Source: Byssovorax sp.
GTDB lineage: Bacteria; Myxococcota_A; Polyangia; Polyangiales; Polyangiaceae
Assembly: GCA_025362495.1 (NCBI GenBank)
Contig: JANYGI010000012.1
Coordinates: forward strand, 1 to 45,424
Direction: 5' to 3'
DNA length: 45,424 bases
Shown here: piece by piece, positions 38,955-45,424 of the stretch
How the letters are laid out: the number at the start of each line of letters is the position of its first letter
How positions within the stretch are numbered: position 1 is the first letter of the stretch
Translations under genes and position numbers: made by a program
The notes under the pieces: generated by a model
What the model saw: the letters and a program-made list of their open reading frames with translations, nothing else
Databases searched by the model: none
What the model was told of the DNA's origin: nothing

Positions 38955-38962
38955 CCTCCTCC
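38955..38962 (-). promoter_or_regulatory. Ribosome-binding site deciding a GTG start
   Basis: GGAGGAGG on the minus strand lies 6 bases before GTG 38948. It is the best Shine-Dalgarno match noticed in the window and argues against the ATG 36 bases further upstream. Confidence 0.75.
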
Positions 38963-39003
38963 CTCGATAGGGGGAGAAGGTCAAGAATGCGGGGACGAAG
39001 GGC

Positions 39004-41637
39004 CTACTTGCCTTCGAGGATGATGAACTGCACGCGGCGGTTCTTGGTGCGGTTCCCGGCCGTGACGTTCGGCGCGAGCGGGCGGTCCTGACCGTAGCCC
39101 TTGGGCTGGAGGCGGACGGCTTCGACGCCGGCGCCGACGAGCCAGGCCTTCACGGCGTTGGCGCGCGCGTCGCTGAGCTGCAGGTTGTGCTCGCGCGTGC
39201 CGGTGTTGTCCGTGTGGCCCTGGATCTCGACCTTCTTGATCGTGGGCGTGCGGACGAGCACGTCGGCGATCTCTTCCATCAGCGAGTTGGAGTCGCCGAG
39301 GATCTTCGCCGAGTCCGTCTCGAAGTGGATCTGCTTCGAGACCCTGATCTCGTTGCCTTGAACCTTCACGAGTTGGAGCTTCGGGCGCTTGTTGATCGTG
39401 ATGTTCGTGCGGTTGTCGTCGCTGACGCGCACCTCGACGGTGTCGACGTGGTGCATGTAGCCGGTGGCCTCGGTCTTCAGGGTGACGGCGCCGGGGCCGA
39501 GATCCTTGAAGGTGAAGTTACCGCTGCCGTCCGCCGTCGCGGTGAGCGCCTTGCCGCTCGCGTCCGAGAGGCGAACGACCGCTGCCGGCACCGGAGCGCC
39601 GCCCTCGCCGTCCTTGATCTGACCGACGATGTTGCCGAGCTTCGGCAACGACTCGAGCGGGCAGTCGACGTCGACGTAGGTCGGCCCCGAGGGCGCGGCC
39701 GGCGGCGGCTGCATCGGAGGCGCCATGCCCGGACCACCAGGCATGCCCGGTTGACCACCAGGCGCTCCGAACGGCTGCGGGGCCATCCCCGAACCGCCGA
39801 TGCTGCCCGGCTGCATGCCCGGCTGGAACCCGCCGCCCGCGCCCATCGGCGAGGCCGGGGGCACGATCGTCGCGGTGCAGGAGCCCGGCTTGTAGCCCGG
39901 CGCCTTGATGTTGAACTTGTACTGACCGGGCTCGAGGTGGCGCGTCAGGAAGCGGCCGTCCGGTCCGGTCGCGAAGGGCGGCTGCCCTCCACCCTCGAAC
40001 GAGACGATCGCGTCGGGCACGGCGTCTTGCTTGCCCTGCTCGTGCACCAGGCCGCGCGCGTACGACTGCGGGATCTGGATGATCTGCGGAGGCGGCGCGA
40101 CGGGCGGCGGAGGCGGCGGCGGGATGACCTTCTCCTTCGTGTCGAAGGCGTAGCCGAGGCCGATGTACATCGTCCACGGCGCTTGCGGAGCGACCTCCTC
40201 CACGAAGTGGCTGGTGCCCGAGGTGCCGATGTCGAAGGCGAGGTGGCCCGAGAGGCCACGGAACGCGCCGTTGAACGGGTTGGTGCGCGCGCCGAGCGAG
40301 AGGCGCGACGGCACGGCCTTGAAGCCCGGGCCGCCCTGCGTCTTCGGCTGGATCGCGTTGAAGTTGTCGAGGCCGAGGCACTCGTCGCCGGTCGACGCGC
40401 GGCTCGTGTGACAGATGTAGCCCTGGCGATTGACGGGGATGTCGAGCGTCCACTCGACGTACGGCTGGACCTTCTTGAAGGGCAGCTCGACGCCGAAGTA
40501 CATCTGGAAGAAGTCGACCTTGTTGATGCCGAGGCCGTAGCGCTCGATCCGGCTGATCGGTGAGCGCGCCGGGCCGGGGTCCGAGGTCGGATCGTTGACG
40601 AAGCCGAGGGCCGCGCCGCGCTTGATCTCGGTCTGCTCGACGAGCTTGCCCGAGTTGTCGAGCTTGTACCCGACGTTGACGTTGACGCGAACGGGAGCGC
40701 CGCCCTGGCCTTCCGGCTTGCGGAAGTCGGCCGTGGCGAGGGCGCGGAAGAGCCCGCTCGTCCCCGCGCCGGCCACGCCGACGTCGCCGGTGCCGTTGAG
40801 GAGGAGGAGCTGCGCCTCGCCACCGAACGTGAAGATCTTGCCGAGCTTCGCGGGCGTGAAGGCCTTGGCGCCGAACGTCGTGTCACCCAGCACCTGGAGC
40901 AGCGCCGGGCGACCGAGGTCGTCCGAGTTCGCGTAGGTGCGGATGGTGGCGTAGCCCTCGAGCCAGGAGAGCGGCGTCGCGCTGAGCGAGAAGAACGCGC
41001 CGACGTGGCTGGCGTGATCGCTGGTGTTCGCCTTGCCGGCGCAGCTGATCGGGGTGCCGCCCGCGTTGGTCGCGCTGTCCTTGCAGAGGAAGTTGCTCGT
41101 CGAGAAGTAATCGACGAGGAACGACGTTCGGAACGTGCCCGCCGCGCCGGAGCCGGCGTACGACGTGTGGAGGAGGCCGGTGGAGCCCGAGATGCCCGAG
41201 TGCTCCATGAGCGTCATCGCGCGCTCTTCTTCGTCGGCCTCGGGGGTGGCCGTCGCCGCGGGGGCGCCGGTGTTGACGTCTCCGCTGAAGGAGCCGCCGA
41301 ACGCGGGATCACCGCCCGGCTGTGGGCCGGCTCCGGGGCCTCCCGGACCTCCCGGGCCCGCCGGAGGACCACCGAACCCACCGCCCGGAGCAGGGCCGAA
41401 GCCCGGCTGCGGCTGGCCCGGTTGAGTGAAACCACCGGGTTGTCCGGGCTGGGGTTGAGGACCGAACGGGCTGGGCTGTGCGCCCGGCCCTGCCCCCGGC
41501 TGAGGTTGCGGCCCGAAAGGGGGCTGCGGCTGCTGCGCCTCGGCATTGCCCGCGAGCGCGAGCAGGCCAAGAAGCGGAAGCGCGGTCAGCAACGTGCGCC
41601 GGAACGGCACAAAAGCGGCTTTTACAAGCGTATGCAT
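39004..41637 (-). CDS. Modular outer-membrane protein with C-terminal OmpA domain
   Basis: An 877-residue protein. A signal peptide (LLTALPLLGLLALAGNAEAQ) is followed by a Gln/Pro/Gly/Phe-rich low-complexity head (about 36-115). A beta-barrel-like region (about 140-510) has strands such as GAFFSLSATPLSWLEGYATI and VRVNVNVGYKLD. Then come two carboxypeptidase-regulatory-like beta-sandwiches (about 525-595 and 665-740), separated by a Met/Pro/Gly-rich linker. The C-terminal OmpA/Pal domain (about 755-877) shows HFETDSAKIL, EIQGHTDNTGTREHNLQLSDARA and NRTKNRRVQF, for peptidoglycan binding. The protein thus spans outer membrane and peptidoglycan. Its exact role is unknown. Divergent from the NtrC-type regulator; 206 bp separates the starts. 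Confidence 0.87.
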   Translation of the reverse strand: MHTLVKAAFVPFRRTLLTALPLLGLLALAGNAEAQQPQPPFGPQPQPGAGPGAQPSPFGPQPQPGQPGGFTQPGQPQPGFGPAPGGGFGGPPAGPGGPGGPGAGPQPGGDPAFGGSFSGDVNTGAPAATATPEADEEERAMTLMEHSGISGSTGLLHTSYAGSGAAGTFRTSFLVDYFSTSNFLCKDSATNAGGTPISCAGKANTSDHASHVGAFFSLSATPLSWLEGYATIRTYANSDDLGRPALLQVLGDTTFGAKAFTPAKLGKIFTFGGEAQLLLLNGTGDVGVAGAGTSGLFRALATADFRKPEGQGGAPVRVNVNVGYKLDNSGKLVEQTEIKRGAALGFVNDPTSDPGPARSPISRIERYGLGINKVDFFQMYFGVELPFKKVQPYVEWTLDIPVNRQGYICHTSRASTGDECLGLDNFNAIQPKTQGGPGFKAVPSRLSLGARTNPFNGAFRGLSGHLAFDIGTSGTSHFVEEVAPQAPWTMYIGLGYAFDTKEKVIPPPPPPPVAPPPQIIQIPQSYARGLVHEQGKQDAVPDAIVSFEGGGQPPFATGPDGRFLTRHLEPGQYKFNIKAPGYKPGSCTATIVPPASPMGAGGGFQPGMQPGSIGGSGMAPQPFGAPGGQPGMPGGPGMAPPMQPPPAAPSGPTYVDVDCPLESLPKLGNIVGQIKDGEGGAPVPAAVVRLSDASGKALTATADGSGNFTFKDLGPGAVTLKTEATGYMHHVDTVEVRVSDDNRTNITINKRPKLQLVKVQGNEIRVSKQIHFETDSAKILGDSNSLMEEIADVLVRTPTIKKVEIQGHTDNTGTREHNLQLSDARANAVKAWLVGAGVEAVRLQPKGYGQDRPLAPNVTAGNRTKNRRVQFIILEGK

Positions 41638-41843
41638 CGACCCTCGTCCGCGAGGCCGATCTCGGAAGCGTCCCCCAAGTGGGACGCGCCCCGACCCTCG
41701 CGCGCCGCCGTTGTATCACTCTACGAACAAGCCAGGAAACTCCTGTCGTGCCGGGCCCCTCATGTTTTCGCGATCCACCCCCCACGGGTCCGCCTGCTTC
41801 GGGACGATACGAACGCCGCGAGAACCCTGCTAGAGAGGCGAGC

Positions 41844-43264
<1,421 letters not shown>

Positions 43265-43268
<4 letters not shown>

Positions 43269-44215
43269 GCGACGCAGTCGTGACCGACGATCGCGAGCGC
43301 CTGATCGACGTCCGCGGCCTCGAGAAGACGTTCAAGGTCGGCTTCCTCGAGCGCAAGCGCGTGACGGCCGTGAAGGGCGTCAGCTTCGACGTGCGCCGCG
43401 GCGAGATCTTCGGCTTCCTCGGCCCCAACGGCGCCGGCAAGACGACGACGATCAAGATGCTCACCGGCCTGATCGCGCCGAGCGGCGGCGAGGCGTTCCT
43501 CTTCGGCAAGCCGGTCCGCGAGCCGACGTCGCGCACCCGGATCGGCTTCCTCCCCGAGAACCCGTACGTGTACCCGTACCTCACGCCGCGCGAGTTCGTC
43601 GAGCTCTCGGGCACGCTCTCGGGCATGGGCGGCAAGTCCTTGCGCAGCCGCACGATGGAGGTGCTCGAGCTGCTCAAGATCGCCTACGCCGCCGACCGCC
43701 AGGTGCGTCGCCTCTCGAAGGGCATGCTCCAGCGCACCGGCCTCGCCGCGGCGCTGGTCTCGGATCCCGAGATGCTGATCCTCGACGAGCCGATGAGCGG
43801 CCTCGATCCCGTCGGTCGCAAAGAGGTGAAGGATCTGATCTTCGCCGAGCGCGATCGCGGCCGGACGATCTTCTTCTCCACGCACATCCTCGGCGACGTC
43901 GAGGCCATGTGCGATCGCGTGGCGATCCTCCGCGAGGGCAAGGTCGTCGTCAGCGGCGCGTTGAGAAGCCTGCTGCGAGGCGACGTCCTCCGCACCGAGA
44001 TCACGCTCGCCAACGTCAGCGCCGAGCTCGAGGCCGCGCTCGTCGAGAAGGGCTTCACCGTCCACCGCCGCCCCGACCTCGTCGTGTTCGACATCGAGGG
44101 AGAAGGCCGCGTCGGCGAGGTGCTGCGCCTCGTGCTCGACGCCGGAGCCCAGGTCGTCGAAGTCACCCCGCGCAGAGAGACGCTGGAAGATTTGTTCCTG
44201 CGACGCGCGCTGTAG
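43265..44215 (+). CDS. ABC-2-type transporter ATP-binding protein
   Basis: A 316-residue ATPase. Motifs: Walker [11 protein letters not shown]-loop replaced by the [13 protein letters not shown] form, signature RLSKGMLQR, Walker B MLILDEP, D-loop SGLDP and the switch His in FFSTHILGD. The C-terminal ~80 residues are the regulatory extension seen in drug, lipid or polysaccharide exporters. It would drive an ABC-2 permease, but no permease gene follows; the next 1 kb is the scar-like segment. It overlaps the NtrC gene by four bases. Confidence 0.93.
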
Positions 44216-44415
44216 AGCAGGCGAGAGGCCCGGAGCGGGCGGAGAACCCAGTCCCGGATTTTCATGCGCAGGTGGAGCCTGAGCGCTCGCCTCTCTTTCA
44301 CGATCTCCATCCTGCCTGGTCCGGAGATCTCGAGCGCACGGCGCCCAGCGTCATCCGGGGCGAGCTGCCGACGGATCCGCGAGCGTGGTAGGCTGAGCGC
44401 GGGAAACCAGCCGCG

Positions 44416-44529
44416 ATGCATGGATCTGAATTCGACGAGTCAGAGTTCTTCCGGGCCGTCGCCGCGAGCGGCGCGCGGGCTCTGCTGATCGGACGACGCG
44501 CGCTGATTCGCTCCAGAGGAAACCCATGA
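44416..44529 (+). pseudogene. 37-codon remnant resembling a nucleotidyltransferase N-terminus
   Basis: ATG 44416 opens a 37-codon frame: acidic [20 protein letters not shown], then ARALLIGRRALI, then stop after RSRGNP. The EFFRA...ARALLIGRRAL pattern resembles the first helix and strand of small MNT-type nucleotidyltransferases (LLIGG/RxAL); the catalytic GS and DxD region that should follow is missing. Its TGA overlaps the ATG of the 83-residue gene (ATGA). A real micro-peptide cannot be excluded, but a truncated gene with its start kept fits better. The relation is from pattern memory, not a search. Confidence 0.45.
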
Positions 44530-44777
44530 GCGAACCCCCGGCAATGGAGCTTCCCGACCCCGAAGCCCTGGCGCGCGTTCACGCTCTGGCCGAGCGTAGG
44601 CTCAGCCCGGAAGAGTTCGAAGCCTATGTCCGAGCGCCGATGAGCGACGCCGAGCGCGAGGAGATCCTGGCCTCCGTCGCGTGGTTCATGAAGCGGTATC
44701 CGACGCCGGGAGAGCGCCTTGCGGCCGCGCGGCGCGCCTACGCACAGTGGGCCAAGAGCATGCCGCGAACGGGGTAG
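44526..44777 (+). CDS. Small helical protein, 83 residues
   Basis: A charged, helical, soluble protein: LPDPEALARVHALAERRLSP, then [41 protein letters not shown] and AYAQWAKSMPRTG. The AGAGGA before the ATG is a good ribosome-binding site. It resembles small proteins that in myxobacterial genomes sit beside nucleotidyltransferase genes and may be antitoxin-like or regulatory partners; this comes from memory and is not verified. It overlaps the 37-codon remnant by four bases, so it was probably the second gene of a pair. Confidence 0.65.
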   Translation: MSEPPAMELPDPEALARVHALAERRLSPEEFEAYVRAPMSDAEREEILASVAWFMKRYPTPGERLAAARRAYAQWAKSMPRTG

Positions 44778-44924
44778 GTTCGTCGACGCGACGCGGCGCG
44801 GCGGCGGCCCCGGCGGAGCCGGCCCCGGCGGCCGATGCCAAGGTCGATCCCGCCGTCGGTGACGGGAAAAAGCCGGCCTGAGTCCCGTCGCGGCGCCCCG
44901 ATCCGCGACGGCCGGATCATCGGG

Positions 44925-45050
44925 CGCGCGAGGCTGCATACCTGGCGCGCGAGGCTGCATACCTGGCGCGCTGGGCTGCATACCTGGCGCGCGGGGCTGC
45001 ATACCTGGCGCGCGGGGCTGCATACCTGGCCCTCCTCGGTGCAGACCTGG
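44925..45050. repeat. Tandem array of six 21-bp units
   Basis: Units start at 44925, 44946, 44967, 44988, 45009 and 45030. Units 1 and 2 are identical, as are 4 and 5; unit 3 differs by two or three bases and unit 6 is degenerate. All of units 1-5 share the core GGCTGCATACCTGG. There are no spacers, so it is a minisatellite and not a CRISPR array. Confidence 0.92.
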
Positions 45051-45068
45051 CACTTCCCCGCTGCGTAC

Positions 45069-45128
45069 GAGGGTCTCGACGCTGCCGACGAGGCTCTCGA
45101 CGCTGCCGACGAGGGTCCCGACGCTGCA
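45069..45128. repeat. Second 21-bp tandem array, different sequence
   Basis: About 2.8 units starting at 45069, 45090 and 45111, sharing CTCGACGCTGCCGAC or a close variant. The period is again 21 bp but the sequence is unrelated to the array 19 bp upstream. Confidence 0.85.
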
Positions 45129-45221
45129 ATCCCGCGTAGAAGCGGACGAAACCCGCGATCGGAGGGCGCGACCGCCGGGACGCCCGTCGCGTCGCCGTGC
45201 TAAAAGCGTGGCGGACGAGCC

Positions 45222-45424
45222 ATGGAAAACGAAGCAGCCGAGCACTCCGCGGCGGACGCGCCGAAGAAACCCAAGCTCACTCGGCTGAAGATCGAGACCT
45301 TCCGGAACGTCGAGCCGTGCGAGCTCCGGTTCGGGGACGGCTTCAACGTGCTGCTCGGGTTGAACGCCACCGGGAAGACGACGCTGCTGGAGCTGATCGC
45401 GGCGGCGCTGAGCTTCGACTTCTC
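45222..45424 (+). CDS. AAA/SMC-like ATPase, N-terminal part only (cut by window end)
   Basis: ATG 45222 opens a frame that runs off the window: 67 residues are visible. After a polar head (ENEAAEHSAADAPKKPK) comes LTRLKIETFRNVEPCELRF, the N-terminal beta meander of RecF/SMC/OLD-type ATPases, then FNVLLGLNATGKTTLLELI with a Walker A motif (GLNATGKTT). The protein could be a DNA-repair or defence ATPase (AAA_15/AAA_23 class); what follows is needed to decide. A possible nuclease partner or fused TOPRIM domain would lie outside the window. Confidence 0.85.
   Translation, partial: MENEAAEHSAADAPKKPKLTRLKIETFRNVEPCELRFGDGFNVLLGLNATGKTTLLELIAAALSFDF

Larger units (their letters stand above)
44778..45221. 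other. 444-bp segment with possible gene tail and two 21-bp repeat arrays
   Basis: The first ~105 bp read in one frame as an Ala/Pro-rich peptide ending PAVGDGKKPA with a stop at 44881. It has no own start and looks like the orphan C-terminus of a protein. The middle holds two tandem arrays (44925-45050 and 45069-45128). The last ~90 bp before the ATPase ATG shows no clear promoter. No complete gene is supported: each frame through the repeats is open only because the period is a multiple of three. Confidence 0.5.

Noticed and set aside
44264-44415. Histidine-kinase-like N-terminus ([17 protein letters not shown])
   Set aside because: The hydrophobic stretch is short, then turns Arg/Ser-rich; no kinase motif follows.
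44925-45050. CRISPR array
   Set aside because: Units are contiguous with no variable spacers, 21 bp is too short, and no cas genes are visible.
44835-45203. Coding frame through the 21-bp repeats on the plus strand (heptad ARLHTWR)
   Set aside because: All frames stay open because the period is a multiple of three; no ribosome-binding site, and composition is low in complexity. The minus-strand heptad frame is kept only as a possibility.

Overview
The window reads as a chromosomal stretch from a very GC-rich myxobacterium, most likely a Polyangiales/Sorangium-type member of Myxococcota. This is an inference from gene content: two Hanks-type Ser/Thr kinases, two FHA signalling proteins, an NtrC-type regulator, a bactofilin, a caspase-like protease, an RCC1-repeat lipoprotein, and many lipoproteins with Ser/Gly linkers after the lipobox cysteine. 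No rRNA, tRNA, CRISPR array, insertion sequence or prophage was recognised. Most of the window looks like ordinary chromosome. The only clearly disturbed places are about 20.5-20.9 kb and 44.2-45.2 kb.

Region 0-8.6 kb is signalling plus one metabolic enzyme. A caspase-fold protein faces a kinase fused to a formylglycine-generating-enzyme-like domain. That kinase is divergent from an FHA/winged-helix regulator. A class I fumarase, a GNAT acetyltransferase and an FHA-GGDEF diguanylate cyclase follow. Together these suggest a Thr-phosphorylation network that reaches transcription and c-di-GMP.

Region 8.6-15.5 kb holds a lone Hcp-family gene with its own promoter-like and terminator-like sites, a larE/MBL-hydrolase operon, an OmpA lipoprotein, a cysteine-cluster protein, and a second kinase followed by a TPR/PEGA-like exported protein. 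Region 15.6-20.1 kb has two large divergent multi-pass membrane proteins (one GT39/ArnT-like) and an unknown gene.

Region 20.1-24.4 kb is more accessory: an 82-residue unknown protein, a 43-bp-period hairpin array, an RCC1-repeat lipoprotein, an Rpn-like nuclease and an unknown lipoprotein. Region 24.4-33.1 kb carries coaX with a lone FecCD/BtuC permease, a small membrane protein, an AddB-like nuclease behind a bactofilin, an outer-membrane beta-barrel protein, and DUF503-rbfA.

Region 33.1-41.7 kb has a large lipase-like lipoprotein coupled to a class V aminotransferase, which converges on egtB (ergothioneine synthesis), then a lipoprotein and a modular OmpA protein. Region 41.8-45.4 kb has an NtrC-family regulator overlapping an ABC ATPase gene, then a scar-like segment: a 37-codon nucleotidyltransferase-like remnant, an 83-residue small gene, a possible orphan C-terminal tail and two adjacent 21-bp tandem arrays. 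The start of an AAA/SMC-like ATPase gene is cut by the window end.
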